64,000 nt of DNA from JBKBKC01 sp046294265 (GCA_046294265.1 JBKBKC010000001.1:186001-250000); one strand, 5' to 3'. Counted from the first letter of the stretch, positions 8,740-18,372 are shown. Translations and numbers: made by a program. The notes: a model not told the origin generated them from the sequence alone.

Positions 8740-11073
8740 TCACTCTCCGTAAGGCACCCAGACGGTTTTCACCTCGGTTGCCTGGCGCAGGGCGGTGCGG
8801 GCATCCCAGGCTGCCCAGTCGGTGGCGCGGGCGTGGTTGACCCAGGTGCGTTTCAGGTTGCCCGCTGCTGCATGTTCGATGCTGGCCGAGAGATCGGTGG
8901 AGGAAAAGCACCAGACCGCATCGAGGTCGAGGTGGGTGGCCAGGGGCTTTGCCAGGTCTGCATGGCTGCCGGTGACGATGTTCACCACGCCCGCAGGCAG
9001 GTCGGAGGTTTCCAGCACCTGATAGAGGTCGGTCGCGGCCAGGGGAAAGGGGTCGGACGGGACGACCACCACGGTATTGCCCATGGCGATGGCGGGGGCG
9101 ATCAGCGAGATCAGGCCCAGCAGCGGGGCCTCATCGGGCGCGATGATGCCGATGGCGCCCACCGGTTCGTTCATCGCCAGGGCCACGCCCCGCATCGGCA
9201 CGGGCTTGGCCGCACCGTCCCATTTGTCGGCCCAGGCGGCATGGGTGAAGAGGCGGTCGATGCTGGCCTCCACCTCGGCCGCGCCGGGCTTGCCGGTCAT
9301 GTCGGCCAGCCGGGCGGCGAATTCGGGCGCGCGGGCCGAGAGGTTTTCGGCGATGTAGTAGAGGATCTGCGCGCGGTTCCAGGCGGCTGCCCGCGCCCAG
9401 CCGCGGGCGGCCTGCGCCGCCTCGACCGCGTTGCGGATGTCCTTGCGGTTGCCAAGGCCGACATGGCCCAGTAGCCGCCCCCGGGCCGACCAGACCGCGC
9501 GGGAATGCCCGCCGTCGGGGCGGGCCTGCTTGCCGGCGATGAACATCTTGGCGGTGCGGTCGAGCCCGGGGGCCTCGGGCGCGCGCGATGCCGGCACGGG
9601 GGCCAGGGGTTTCAGGGGGCGCGTCCGGGTGACGGGCCGCAGATAGGCATGCATCCCCTCCCATCCCCCCTCGCGGCCAAAGCCGGACTCCTTCACCCCG
9701 CCGAACCCCGCCGCCGCATCGAACAGGTTGGTCGCATTCACCCAGACCACCCCGGCGCGCAGCTTCGGGGCCACATCGAGGGCAAGGTTCACATTCTCGG
9801 TCCAGACCGTCGCGGCGAGGCCATAGGGGGTGTTGTTGGCCAGCTGCACCGCCTCCTCCGGCGTGCGGAAGGTGCAGGACACCAGGACCGGGCCGAAAAT
9901 CTCCTCCTGCATCAGGGGGGAGGCGGGCGACAGCCCCGTAATCAGCGTCGGCGGGTAAAAGCACCCCGCGGGCACCGCGCAGGCGGCGCGATAGACCTCG
10001 CCTTCGCGGTTGGCATCCACCATGGCCGCGATGCGCGCGCGGTGTTCGGGGTCGATCACCGCGCCCACGTCGATGCACTTGTCCAGGGGATCGCCCAGCC
10101 GCAGCCCGTCCATCCGGCGCTTCAGCCGGGCATGGAACCGCTCCGCCACCCCCTCCTGCACCAGAAGGCGCGAGCCGGCACAGCAGACCTGCCCCTGGTT
10201 GAACCAGATCGCATCCACCAGCCCCTCGACGGCCGAGTCCAGATCGGCATCGTCGAACACGATGTAGGGCGATTTCCCGCCCAGCTCCAGCGTCAGCGCC
10301 TTGCCGGTTCCGGCGGTCGCTTCGCGGATCTTCCGCCCGACCTCGGTCGAGCCGGTGAAGGCCACCTTGTCCACCTCTGCCGCCACCAGCGCCGCCCCGG
10401 TGGCGCCGTCCCCGGTCACGATGTTCAGCACGCCCCGGGGCAGCCCCGCCTCCCGGCTGATCTCGGCGAAGAGCAGCGCGGAAAGCGGCGTCCATTCGGC
10501 GGGCTTCAACACCACCGTATTGCCCGCCGCCAGCGCCGGGGCCACCTTCCAGGCCAGCATCAGCAAGGGAAAGTTCCACGGGATCACCGCGCCGCACACC
10601 CCCAGCGCCTCCATCCCCGGCAGCGCCTCGGGCAAAAGCTGCGCCATCCCCGCGTGATAGCCGAAATGCCGCGCCACCAGCGGCACGTCGATGTCACGGC
10701 TTTCGCGGATAGGCTTACCGTTGTCCATCGTCTCCAGCACGGCCAGCAACCGGCTGTGCTTCTGCACCAGGCGCCCCAGCGCATAGAGCACCCGCGCCCG
10801 CCCATGCGCCCCCAGCCGCGCCCATTTCGGCTGCGCCCGCCGCGCCGCGGCCACCGCCGCCGCCACATCCGCCGCGCTCCCCTGCGTCACCTCCGCCAGC
10901 ACCGCCCCCGTGGCCGGATTGCGCGTGGCGAACAGCTCGCCCGGCGCCGTGAACGCCCCGTCGATCCAGTGCCCGAACCGCCCGCCATGCGCGGCGATCG
11001 AGGCCAGCGCCTCGGCATTGCCCTCGGGGGCGGGGCCATAGTCCATGCGGTCAAAGATGTCGCGGATCGTCAT
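8740..11073 (-). CDS. ALDH16-type aldehyde dehydrogenase with C-terminal pseudo-ALDH domain
   Basis: A 777-residue double-length aldehyde dehydrogenase. Residues 1 to about 480 form a full ALDH domain with substrate/cofactor motifs PWNFPLLM, GSTEVGRKIR, general base Glu263 (LELGGKSP) and catalytic Cys297 in FNQGQVCCAGSR. Residues from about 495 to the end repeat the ALDH fold (HVGLGNRKD, PVGAIGIIAPDEAPLL) but no catalytic GQxC segment is visible, so this half looks inactive. The architecture is that of ALDH16; a bacterial ALDH16 structure from the rhodobacterial genus Loktanella is known. It lies downstream of deoC on the same strand, so acetaldehyde from DeoC is a reasonable but untested substrate. 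Confidence 0.88.
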   Translation of the reverse strand: MTIRDIFDRMDYGPAPEGNAEALASIAAHGGRFGHWIDGAFTAPGELFATRNPATGAVLAEVTQGSAADVAAAVAAARRAQPKWARLGAHGRARVLYALGRLVQKHSRLLAVLETMDNGKPIRESRDIDVPLVARHFGYHAGMAQLLPEALPGMEALGVCGAVIPWNFPLLMLAWKVAPALAAGNTVVLKPAEWTPLSALLFAEISREAGLPRGVLNIVTGDGATGAALVAAEVDKVAFTGSTEVGRKIREATAGTGKALTLELGGKSPYIVFDDADLDSAVEGLVDAIWFNQGQVCCAGSRLLVQEGVAERFHARLKRRMDGLRLGDPLDKCIDVGAVIDPEHRARIAAMVDANREGEVYRAACAVPAGCFYPPTLITGLSPASPLMQEEIFGPVLVSCTFRTPEEAVQLANNTPYGLAATVWTENVNLALDVAPKLRAGVVWVNATNLFDAAAGFGGVKESGFGREGGWEGMHAYLRPVTRTRPLKPLAPVPASRAPEAPGLDRTAKMFIAGKQARPDGGHSRAVWSARGRLLGHVGLGNRKDIRNAVEAAQAARGWARAAAWNRAQILYYIAENLSARAPEFAARLADMTGKPGAAEVEASIDRLFTHAAWADKWDGAAKPVPMRGVALAMNEPVGAIGIIAPDEAPLLGLISLIAPAIAMGNTVVVVPSDPFPLAATDLYQVLETSDLPAGVVNIVTGSHADLAKPLATHLDLDAVWCFSSTDLSASIEHAAAGNLKRTWVNHARATDWAAWDARTALRQATEVKTVWVPYGE

Positions 11074-11106
11074 GCCGGAGTGCCCTTCTGATCTTCATCT
11101 TGGCGA

Positions 11107-11146
11107 AAATATCCCACGGGGGGTGCGGGGGGTGTGAAACCCCCCG
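11107..11146 (-). terminator. Copy A of recurrent terminator-like intergenic element (after deoC)
   Basis: Read on the minus strand, the deoC stop is followed after about 17 bases by an 8-bp stem CGGGGGGT/ACCCCCCG with loop GTGAA on the plus strand (11126-11146), then CCCGTGGGATATTT (11107-11120). Same design as copies at 18279, 22017, 45588 and 56719. Works plausibly as the deoC terminator. Confidence 0.65.
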
Positions 11147-11162
11147 CCGGGTGCCGCAGGCG

Positions 11163-12161
11163 CTAGGCCATTGGATGGCGGTGCGCCGCCGAATAGGCCC
11201 CGGTCAGGTGATGTTCCAACTGCCGCTCGATATCGCCCAAGAGGCTCGACGCGCCAAAACGGAACAGGTCCGGCTGGCACCAGGGCAGGCCCAGCTCATC
11301 GCGCATCAGCGCCAGATACACCAGCGCGTCCTTGGCCTTGCCGATCCCCCCCGCCGGTTTGTATCCCACGCGGTATCCGGTGCGGTCCTCGTAATCGCGG
11401 ATGGCGCGGATCATGGTCAGGCTGACGGGCAGCGTGGCGTTCACGCCCTCCTTCCCCGTCGAGGTCTTGATGAAATCGGCGCCGCCCATCATGCACACCA
11501 GGGACGCCCGCGCCACGTTGCGCAGGGTGCCCAACTCGCCCGTGGCCAGGATCGCCTTCACATGCGCGGCCCCGCAAGCCTCGCGCATCTCGCGCATCTC
11601 GTCGTAGAGGGCCTTCCAGTCCTGCGTCAGCACGTGGCGGCGCGAGATCACGATGTCGATCTCCGCCGCCCCCGCCCGCACGCTCTCGCCGATCTCCATC
11701 AGCCGCAGGCGGTAGGGCGACAGGCCCGCGGGAAAGCCGGTGGAGACGGCGGCAACGGGGATGCCCGACCCCTCCAGCGCCCGCACCGCCACCTCCACCA
11801 TGTCGTGATAGACGCAGACGGCGCCGGTGGTCAGGCCCTGCATCCCCAGCGCCTCCAGCATCCAGGGCGCCACCGGCTGGCGCGCCTTGGCACACAGGCG
11901 GCGCACCCGGCCCGCCGTGTCGTCGCCCGCAAGCGTGGTCAGGTCGATCACGCTGATCGCGCGGCAAAGCCAGGCCGCCTGCCAGTCCTTTTTCACCGAC
12001 CGCCGCCCCGGCAGGCTGGCCGCGCGCCGCTCGATGGCCGAGGTGTTGGCCTGCACCGCCGATACCCAGTCCAGGTCGAGCGCCACGCCGGGGTTGCGCG
12101 GGTGGCCCGGCTGGGGGGCCAGTTGCGGCAGGTGGGTGCGGATGGCGGTGTCGGTCTGCAT
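11163..12161 (-). CDS. deoC: Deoxyribose-phosphate aldolase (eukaryote-like DERA form)
   Basis: Cleaves 2-deoxy-D-ribose-5-phosphate to acetaldehyde and glyceraldehyde-3-phosphate in deoxynucleoside catabolism. The Schiff-base region is visible in FIKTSTGKEGVNATL and the second lysine in VGYKPAGGIGKAKDAL; the C-terminus FRFGASSLLGDIERQ is typical of the longer animal-type DERA rather than the shorter E. coli type. I chose the ATG at 12161 (332 residues) because GAGGGGAAG lies at good distance; an upstream in-frame start would add 31 unlikely residues. ALDH16 follows on the same strand, probably a pathway partner. Confidence 0.93.
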   Translation of the reverse strand: MQTDTAIRTHLPQLAPQPGHPRNPGVALDLDWVSAVQANTSAIERRAASLPGRRSVKKDWQAAWLCRAISVIDLTTLAGDDTAGRVRRLCAKARQPVAPWMLEALGMQGLTTGAVCVYHDMVEVAVRALEGSGIPVAAVSTGFPAGLSPYRLRLMEIGESVRAGAAEIDIVISRRHVLTQDWKALYDEMREMREACGAAHVKAILATGELGTLRNVARASLVCMMGGADFIKTSTGKEGVNATLPVSLTMIRAIRDYEDRTGYRVGYKPAGGIGKAKDALVYLALMRDELGLPWCQPDLFRFGASSLLGDIERQLEHHLTGAYSAAHRHPMA

Positions 12162-12250
12162 TGGCGGCTTCCCCTCGCGGTATGGGCAAACTCGCATGGC
12201 GCCCGTGGCCCGCGCAAGGGCGGCGTCGGCCCCCGCGCCTGCGGGCGGGA

Positions 12251-12646
12251 TCACGTGTTCGGGTCGCGCTCGTCGATCCGGTCGCCGGGCTTGCTGTCAG
12301 GCTCATGGCTGGCCCAGCCGCGTTCGACGCCGGTGGGGGGAAGCTGGTCGCGCAGGTTGCCGCGGTGGATCTGCGCCTTGGCGATGAACTTGGCGGTGAT
12401 GGGCGCGGTGAGGAACAGGAATATGGTGATCATCAGCTCATGCCAGGACACCGTGCCCGCCACCGCCCAGAACCACGCCATCGAGGCCAGGAGCACGCCC
12501 CCCACGCCCAGCGTCGTAGCCTTGGTCGGCGCATGGAGCCGCGTCATCGTGTCGGGCAGTTTCACCAGGCCCACCGACCCCACGAGGCCAAACACCCCGG
12601 CCATGACCAGCAATCCCGCGATGACGTATTCCCAGATCGGGTTCAT
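12251..12646 (-). CDS. mnhG: Monovalent cation/H+ antiporter subunit G
   Basis: Smallest-core membrane subunit of the Mrp/Mnh/Pha sodium(potassium)/proton antiporter. With the ATG at 12646 (MNPIWEYV) the product has 131 residues and three membrane helices, with the PhaG/MnhG signature GSVGLVKLPDTMTRLHAPTK and a charged C-terminal tail. A longer reading frame upstream would run into mnhF and is rejected. Last gene of the operon; 7 bases separate it from mnhF. Confidence 0.93.
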   Translation of the reverse strand: MNPIWEYVIAGLLVMAGVFGLVGSVGLVKLPDTMTRLHAPTKATTLGVGGVLLASMAWFWAVAGTVSWHELMITIFLFLTAPITAKFIAKAQIHRGNLRDQLPPTGVERGWASHEPDSKPGDRIDERDPNT

Positions 12647-12653
12647 GGCATCC

Positions 12654-12929
12654 TCATTCGATGATGTCGCCGCGCAGGATGAACTTGGCATAGGCGACGG
12701 TCGAGACAAAGCCGGTCATGGCAAACAGCATCGCGGCCTCGAAATACATGCTGGTGCCCGCGCGGATGCCGTAGAGGATGATGAGGGCGATGACGTTGAT
12801 CACCATCGTATCCAGCGCAAGGATGCGGTCGGGCACGCCGGGGGCATAGAAGATGCGCCAGAGGTTCAGCAAAAGCCCCAGGCCGAAGCTGGCGAAGGCG
12901 AAGGTCAGGGCGATGTCGATGACCGTCAT
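12654..12929 (-). CDS. mnhF: Monovalent cation/H+ antiporter subunit F
   Basis: A 91-residue protein of three membrane helices with the MrpF motif PDRILALDTMVINVIALI, in which the helix-borne aspartate is conserved in the family. It belongs to the seven-function Mrp complex, which assembles as one membrane unit. Its start overlaps the mnhE stop by 4 bases, so translation is probably coupled. Confidence 0.93.
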   Translation of the reverse strand: MTVIDIALTFAFASFGLGLLLNLWRIFYAPGVPDRILALDTMVINVIALIILYGIRAGTSMYFEAAMLFAMTGFVSTVAYAKFILRGDIIE

Positions 12930-13417
12930 TCGAAGATCCTCTTCAGGCGGGCCTCATAGCGGTTTTTGATGCCGTCGCGGGTGGCGTCGGGGTCGGGGGC
13001 GTGCAGGCAATGCACCAGCAGGACACGCCCGCAGGCCGACATGTCCGACGACACTGTGCCCGGCGTCATGGTGACGGTTCCCGCGAGCACGGTGATCGCC
13101 TCGGGCGATGTCAGGTCCAGCGGCACGGCGATCCAGCCGGGGCGCAGCTTGTCGTTGGGCATGAACAGCACGATCCGCGCGACGATGACGTTGGACACCA
13201 CGATGTCCCACAGCACCACCAGGATATACTCGATCATCGCCGGGATGTTGCGCATCTTGGGCGCGTTCGGCCAGTAGGGCGCGGTCAGCAGCGGGATCAC
13301 CGTGCCCAGGATGATGGCCAGCACCAGATTGCCCAGCGACCAGCCGTTGACCAGCAAGAGCCAGGTCACGACCAGAAGGGCCGTCAGGTAGGGGTGGGGG
13401 AACAGGCGGCCCAGCAT
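12926..13417 (-). CDS. mnhE: Monovalent cation/H+ antiporter subunit E
   Basis: A 163-residue membrane protein with N-terminal hydrophobic helices and a soluble C-terminal domain carrying MrpE features: LTSPEAITVLAGTVTMTPGT and VHCLHAPDPD. Subunit E contributes to assembly and activity of the Mrp antiporter. It follows mnhD after 4 bases and overlaps mnhF. Confidence 0.93.
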   Translation of the reverse strand: MLGRLFPHPYLTALLVVTWLLLVNGWSLGNLVLAIILGTVIPLLTAPYWPNAPKMRNIPAMIEYILVVLWDIVVSNVIVARIVLFMPNDKLRPGWIAVPLDLTSPEAITVLAGTVTMTPGTVSSDMSACGRVLLVHCLHAPDPDATRDGIKNRYEARLKRIFE

Positions 13418-13421
13418 CGCG

Positions 13422-14930
13422 TCACTCCCCCGCCCGGGCCAGAACGGCGTCGATATAGGCGGGGCGGTCGTAAAGCTGCGCCGCCGTGGCGGTCAGCCAG
13501 CGGTCCAGCGGCCCGGCCAGCACCGTCATCGCCACCAGCCCCGCCAGCAGGGCCATGACCATGGTGATGGCCAACCCCTCGGCCCGGTGATCCTCCGCCT
13601 CGCCCGGGCTGGCATGGGCCTTCCAGAACACGGTCGATCCCGCGCGGCCAAAGCCCATGATCGTGATCAGCGACGTGATCAGGATCACGCCCCAGATCCA
13701 GCCCATGGCGGGGCCGCGCGTGGCGTCCATCACCAGAAGCTTGCCCAGGAACCCCGACAGGGGCGGCATCCCCGCCATGGCGATGGCCACCGCAAAGAAC
13801 AGCGCCGCCAGAAGGCCGTTCTGCGCGATGGGGGGCAGGGCGCGGGTGGTCGTGTCGGTGCCGCGCCGGTCGGTCACCAGATCGACCACCAGAAACAGCG
13901 CGGCCGCCGCCAGCGTGGAATGTATGAGGTAGTAAAGCGCCGCCGCAGTGCCCTGCGGGGTGAAGGTCGCCACCGCGACAAACAGCGTGCCCATCGACGC
14001 GATCCCCGCAAAAGCCGCCTGCCGCGCAAGGCCTGTGGCCCCGATCACCCCCGCCGCCCCCAGCACCAGCGTCACCAACGCCGCGGGCATCAGCAGGTCG
14101 GCAAAGAGGGTGCCCGTGGCCGCCGTCTCGGGCGGAAAGGCCAGCGTATAGATGCGGATGATCGCATAGGCGCCGACCTTGGTCATGATCGCGAACAGCG
14201 CCGCCACCGGGCCGGGGGCCAGCGCATAGGTCGCGGGCAGCCAGAACTGCAACGGCACCAGCGCGCCCTTCACCGCGAACACCAGGATCAACAGCACCGC
14301 CGCCACCCGCAGAAGCGCCGTGTCGCCCTCGGGCAATGCCGCCACCTTCACCGCCAGGTCGGCCATGTTCAGCGTGCCCGTCACCGCATAGATCGTGCCC
14401 AGCGCGAACAGGAACAGCGTCGATCCCACCAGATTGAACGCCACATACTGCACGCCCGCGCGCAGCCGGTCGCGCCCGCCGCCGTGGATCATCAACCCGT
14501 AGGAGGCGATCAGCAGCACCTCGAAGAACACGAACAGGTTGAAGGCGTCCCCGGCCAGGAAGGCCCCGCAGACCCCCATCAGCTGGAACTGGAACAGCGC
14601 GTGGAAATGCCGCCCCCGCGCGTCCCAGCCCGTGCCGATGGCATAAAGCTGCACCACCAGCGCCAGCACCGCCGTCAGCGCCACCATCATCGCCGACAGC
14701 CGGTCCAGCACCAGAACGATGCCAAAGGGCGCGGGCCAGTCGCCGAGGAAATACACCTCCGGCGGGTTGGCCGAAGCCGTGACCAAAAGGCCAACCGAAA
14801 TGGCCAGCAACGCCGCCGTCGCCGCAACCCCGAACACCCGCTGCAACAGCAGGTCGTGCCGCATCGCCAGCACGATCAGCGGCGCCACCATGGCGGGCAG
14901 GATGACGGGCGCGATGATCCAGTGGTTCAT
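13422..14930 (-). CDS. mnhD: Monovalent cation/H+ antiporter subunit D
   Basis: Proton-pumping-type subunit related to NuoN/NuoM/NuoL of complex I. The 502-residue protein is almost all membrane helices; it contains the antiporter family segments FEVLLIASYGLMIHGGG, MTKVGAYAIIRIYTL (with the conserved lysine) and GMPPLSGFLGKLLVMD. Start overlaps the mnhC stop (ATGA-type). Part of mnhABCDEFG. Confidence 0.95.
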   Translation of the reverse strand: MNHWIIAPVILPAMVAPLIVLAMRHDLLLQRVFGVAATAALLAISVGLLVTASANPPEVYFLGDWPAPFGIVLVLDRLSAMMVALTAVLALVVQLYAIGTGWDARGRHFHALFQFQLMGVCGAFLAGDAFNLFVFFEVLLIASYGLMIHGGGRDRLRAGVQYVAFNLVGSTLFLFALGTIYAVTGTLNMADLAVKVAALPEGDTALLRVAAVLLILVFAVKGALVPLQFWLPATYALAPGPVAALFAIMTKVGAYAIIRIYTLAFPPETAATGTLFADLLMPAALVTLVLGAAGVIGATGLARQAAFAGIASMGTLFVAVATFTPQGTAAALYYLIHSTLAAAALFLVVDLVTDRRGTDTTTRALPPIAQNGLLAALFFAVAIAMAGMPPLSGFLGKLLVMDATRGPAMGWIWGVILITSLITIMGFGRAGSTVFWKAHASPGEAEDHRAEGLAITMVMALLAGLVAMTVLAGPLDRWLTATAAQLYDRPAYIDAVLARAGE

Positions 14931-15274
14931 GGCCGGTCCTCCGGCCGCGCATCCTCGTCCATGTCAACCTTGTCGTCGCCCTTTTCCAAAAACGCCCCCA
15001 ACGCCATCATCACGATCACCGCCGTCATCCCGAACGAGATCACGATGGCCGTCAGCACCAGCGCCTGCGGCAGCGGGTCGGCATAGCCCGCCGCCGTCTT
15101 GCTGATGACGCCGGGCAGGTTCACCGACAGCCTGCCCGAAATGAACAGGAACACGTTGACCGAATAGGTCAGCATCGCCAGTCCCACGATCACCGGAAAG
15201 GTCCGCTTGCGCAGGATCAGATAGACGCCCGAGGCGGTCATCATCCCGATGGCGGCGGCGATGAGGATTTCCAT
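14927..15274 (-). CDS. mnhC: Monovalent cation/H+ antiporter subunit C
   Basis: A 115-residue NuoK-like membrane protein with three helices; segments GVYLILRKRTFPVIVGLAML and PLPQALVLTAIVISFGMTAV are characteristic of MrpC/NuoK. A short acidic tail follows. It is 3 bases downstream of the fused AB subunit and overlaps mnhD by 4 bases. Confidence 0.94.
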   Translation of the reverse strand: MEILIAAAIGMMTASGVYLILRKRTFPVIVGLAMLTYSVNVFLFISGRLSVNLPGVISKTAAGYADPLPQALVLTAIVISFGMTAVIVMMALGAFLEKGDDKVDMDEDARPEDRP

Positions 15275-15277
15275 GGC

Positions 15278-18136
15278 TCAGGCCTCCTTGCCGGCGGAGG
15301 GATCGATCTCGAACGGCTTGACGTTCACCGTCTCGCCCGCCCGGATCGCCAGCCGGCTGAGCGAGGCCAGCGCCAGCATCACCGCCCCCACCACGCACAG
15401 GAACACGCCCACGTCAAAGATCATCGCGGTCGCCAGTTCAAACTCTTCCAGCGGCCAGATGGTGACATAGCCGAAGGCGGAGGTGAGGAACGGCGTGCCC
15501 GACAGCCAAGCCCCGATCCCGCAGGCCCCGGCGATCAGCACGCCCGCCCCGATCACCGCGTGATAGTCGATCTTCTGCCGCGCCTGGGTCCAGGCAAACC
15601 CGCTCGCCATATATTGCATCAACAGCGCAATCGACACCACAAGCCCCGCGATGAACCCACCGCCCGGCTGGTTGTGGCCGCGCAGGAAGATATAGACCCC
15701 CACCATCAGCGCGATCGGCAGCATCATCCGCGTCGCCACCACCAGCATCAGGGGATGCCGGTCCCCCGCCCGCGCCTCGTCGGGCACGAAGGCCAGAAGG
15801 CGGTCGTTGGCAGGCCCGGGGCGCAAGAGCGCCTCGCTCAGCGCATAGATGCACAGGCCCGCGATGCCCAGCACGATGATCTCGCCGAACGTGTCATAGC
15901 CGCGGAAATCCACCAGGATCACGTTCACGACGTTGGTGCCGCCGCCGCCCGGATAGGAATTCGCCAGGTGATAGTCCGAGATCGTGGGAAAGGCGAAATC
16001 GCGCGACATCAGCGCCCAGGCCAGCGCCGCCACCGCCCCGCCCGCCGTGGCCGCGATCACCCCGTCGCGCAACCGCCGCCCGCCGGAGCTTTCCACCGGC
16101 GTCTCCTTGGGCAGGAAGTTCAGCGCGAGGAGCAGCAGCACGATCGTCGCCACCTCCACCGTGATCTGCGTCAGCGCAAGGTCGGGCGCCGAAAGCCAGG
16201 CAAAGCCCACAGACACCATCAGGCCCACCACCCCCACCAGCACCAGCGCCAGCAGGCGGTTGCGGTGGAACGCGAACAAGGACAGCGTGGTGCCCACCAG
16301 CAGCACCCAGCCCACCAGCACCACCGGCGGCACCGCCGTCGCCGCGCGGGTCCCCGCCAGATGCGGCGCCCCCCAGAACGCCCACAGCCCCGACGCCACG
16401 ATGGCGAGCACGGCAATGCCCATGTATTTCGTCACCCGCCCGTCATGCAGCCCGTCCGTCACGCGGCGCGACAGGGCGGCAAAAGGCTCCACCAGACCGT
16501 CAAAGATCGCCTTCGCCTCGGGCCTGCGCGCATTGTCCCACCAGCGCGCCAGCGTTCCATGCGTGCCCAGCACGATCAGCCCCGCGCCCACGGCAAAGAT
16601 CGACAGGAACAGCGCAGGCACGAAGCCATGCCAGTGATAGATCTTCACCGGCACCGCCTCGCCCGTCACGGCCCCCGCCACCACGCTCACCAGATCGCCC
16701 ACCATCGTCATGGGCGCGATGCCGATGGCCACCACCAGCACGGCCAGGAACGCGGGCGCCGCCCACAGGCCGAACCCCGGATCGTGGGGCTTGTGCGGAT
16801 AGTCGTCGCGCACCGGCCCCAGGAACACATGGCCGATCAGCCGGAACGAATAGGCCACCGAGAACAGCGCCCCGAACGTGGCAAGTGCCGCCATGATCCA
16901 GCCGTTGCCGCCCCAGACGGTCTGCACCGCCTCCTCCAGCATCATCTCCTTGGACAGGAACCCGTTCAGCGGCGGAATCCCCGCCATCGACAGCGCCGCG
17001 ATGCAGACGATGACAAAGGTGACGGGCATTAGGGTCCGCAGCCCGCCCAGCCGCTTGATGTCGCGCGTATGCGCTTCATGGTCCACGATGCCTGCCGACA
17101 TGAAGAGCGCCGCCTTGAACGTCGCGTGGTTGATGATGTGGAACACCGCCACCACCGCCGCCTCGGTGGTGCCAAAGCCCAACAGCATGGTGATCAGGCC
17201 CAGATGGCTGACGGTGGAAAACGCCAGCAGCGCCTTCAGGTCATCCTTGAACACGGCAATCACCGCGCCCAGGATCATCGTCACCAGGCCCGTGGTCGCC
17301 ACGATGTAGAACCAGGCATCCGTCCCCGCCAGCACCGGCCAGAGCCGCGCCATCAGGAACAGCCCCGCCTTCACCATCGTCGCCGAATGCAGATAGGCCG
17401 AGACGGGCGTGGGGGCGGCCATCGCATGTGGCAGCCAGAAATGGAACGGAAACTGCGCCGATTTGGTGAAACAGCCCAGCAGGATCAGGATCAGCGCGGG
17501 TAGATACCAGTCGCTCGCCTGGATCACGTCCTTCTGCGTCAGGATCACGCTCAGATCATAGCTGCCCGCGATATTGCCCAGGATCAGCATCCCCCCGATC
17601 AGCGCAAGGCCGCCCGAACCTGTCACCGTCAGCGCCATCCGCGCGCCCTGCCGCCCCTCGGGCAGATGCTTCCAGTACCCGATCAGCAGAAACGACGACA
17701 GCGACGTCAGCTCCCAGAACACCAGCAACAACAGGATGTTGTCCGACAGCACGATCCCCACCATCGCGCCCTGGAACAGCATCAGGTAGGTATAGAACTG
17801 GCCCATCGGATCGGCCTTGGCCAGATAGAACCGCGCATACAGGATGATCAGAAGGCCGATCCCCAGGATCAGCCCCGCAAACAGCAGGCCCAGCCCGTCC
17901 AGCATGAAATTGGCGTTCAGCCCCAGCGAGGGCAGCCATTCGGCCCGCCACTGCACCACCTCGCCCCGCAGCACCGCCGGCGCGTTCAACCCCAACAGCA
18001 CCAGCGCCAGCAGCGTGGCCGACCCGGCGGCCATCGCACAGGCATTGCGCCCCGCCCGGATCATCAGGCCGGGCAACAGGGCCCCCAGAAACGGCAGGGC
18101 GGCGATCAGGGCAAGGGACATCGGCAAACCGCTCAT
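15278..18136 (-). CDS. mnhA: Monovalent cation/H+ antiporter fused subunit A-B (PhaAB type)
   Basis: Largest subunit, 952 residues from the ATG at 18136 (a TTG two codons earlier and an ATG at 18121 are alternatives; no start has a strong ribosome site). The N-terminal two thirds is the NuoL-like MrpA antiporter, with SLSSFLLIGYWKH, HSATMVKAGLFLMARLWP and AGIPPLNGFLSKE. The C-terminal part is MrpB, with YIFLRGHNQPGGGFIAGLV. Fusion of A and B, as in rhizobial PhaAB, is usual in alphaproteobacteria. It heads the operon A/B-C-D-E-F-G that exports Na+ or K+ against protons, for pH and salt tolerance. Confidence 0.94.
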   Translation of the reverse strand: MSGLPMSLALIAALPFLGALLPGLMIRAGRNACAMAAGSATLLALVLLGLNAPAVLRGEVVQWRAEWLPSLGLNANFMLDGLGLLFAGLILGIGLLIILYARFYLAKADPMGQFYTYLMLFQGAMVGIVLSDNILLLLVFWELTSLSSFLLIGYWKHLPEGRQGARMALTVTGSGGLALIGGMLILGNIAGSYDLSVILTQKDVIQASDWYLPALILILLGCFTKSAQFPFHFWLPHAMAAPTPVSAYLHSATMVKAGLFLMARLWPVLAGTDAWFYIVATTGLVTMILGAVIAVFKDDLKALLAFSTVSHLGLITMLLGFGTTEAAVVAVFHIINHATFKAALFMSAGIVDHEAHTRDIKRLGGLRTLMPVTFVIVCIAALSMAGIPPLNGFLSKEMMLEEAVQTVWGGNGWIMAALATFGALFSVAYSFRLIGHVFLGPVRDDYPHKPHDPGFGLWAAPAFLAVLVVAIGIAPMTMVGDLVSVVAGAVTGEAVPVKIYHWHGFVPALFLSIFAVGAGLIVLGTHGTLARWWDNARRPEAKAIFDGLVEPFAALSRRVTDGLHDGRVTKYMGIAVLAIVASGLWAFWGAPHLAGTRAATAVPPVVLVGWVLLVGTTLSLFAFHRNRLLALVLVGVVGLMVSVGFAWLSAPDLALTQITVEVATIVLLLLALNFLPKETPVESSGGRRLRDGVIAATAGGAVAALAWALMSRDFAFPTISDYHLANSYPGGGGTNVVNVILVDFRGYDTFGEIIVLGIAGLCIYALSEALLRPGPANDRLLAFVPDEARAGDRHPLMLVVATRMMLPIALMVGVYIFLRGHNQPGGGFIAGLVVSIALLMQYMASGFAWTQARQKIDYHAVIGAGVLIAGACGIGAWLSGTPFLTSAFGYVTIWPLEEFELATAMIFDVGVFLCVVGAVMLALASLSRLAIRAGETVNVKPFEIDPSAGKEA

Positions 18137-18278
18137 CCGCAAGGGTCAGATATGCCAGCGCGGTCCGATTGCACCGGACCGCGCAGCCTCCCCTACCTGC
18201 AAGTGCGGCGCGGGCCTGTCAAGGCAACCCCCACCCGATTGTCGCCAAAATCGATCCCCTGCCCTTTCATCTTGGCGC

Positions 18279-18327
18279 AAATATCCCCGAGGGTGAGGCC
18301 GAAGGCCGAGGGGGCGGGAGCCCCCTC
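18279..18327 (-). terminator. Copy B of recurrent terminator-like element (after DMT gene)
   Basis: On the minus strand the DMT transporter stop is followed by an 8-bp stem GAGGGGGC/GCCCCCTC (18308-18327, loop GGGA on the plus strand), then a G+C-rich spacer and CTCGGGGATATTTGCGCC. Lies in the 236-base gap before mnhA, which otherwise shows only GC-rich sequence and no ORF. Confidence 0.6.
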
Positions 18328-18372
18328 TCGTCACCCCCCCCCGAGGGGCGGGTGCCCCCTTCACGGCGCGCC

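Noticed and set aside
12162..12254. 31-residue N-terminal extension of deoC
   Set aside because: No ribosome site and no similarity; the ATG at 12161 has GAGGGGAAG at the right distance.
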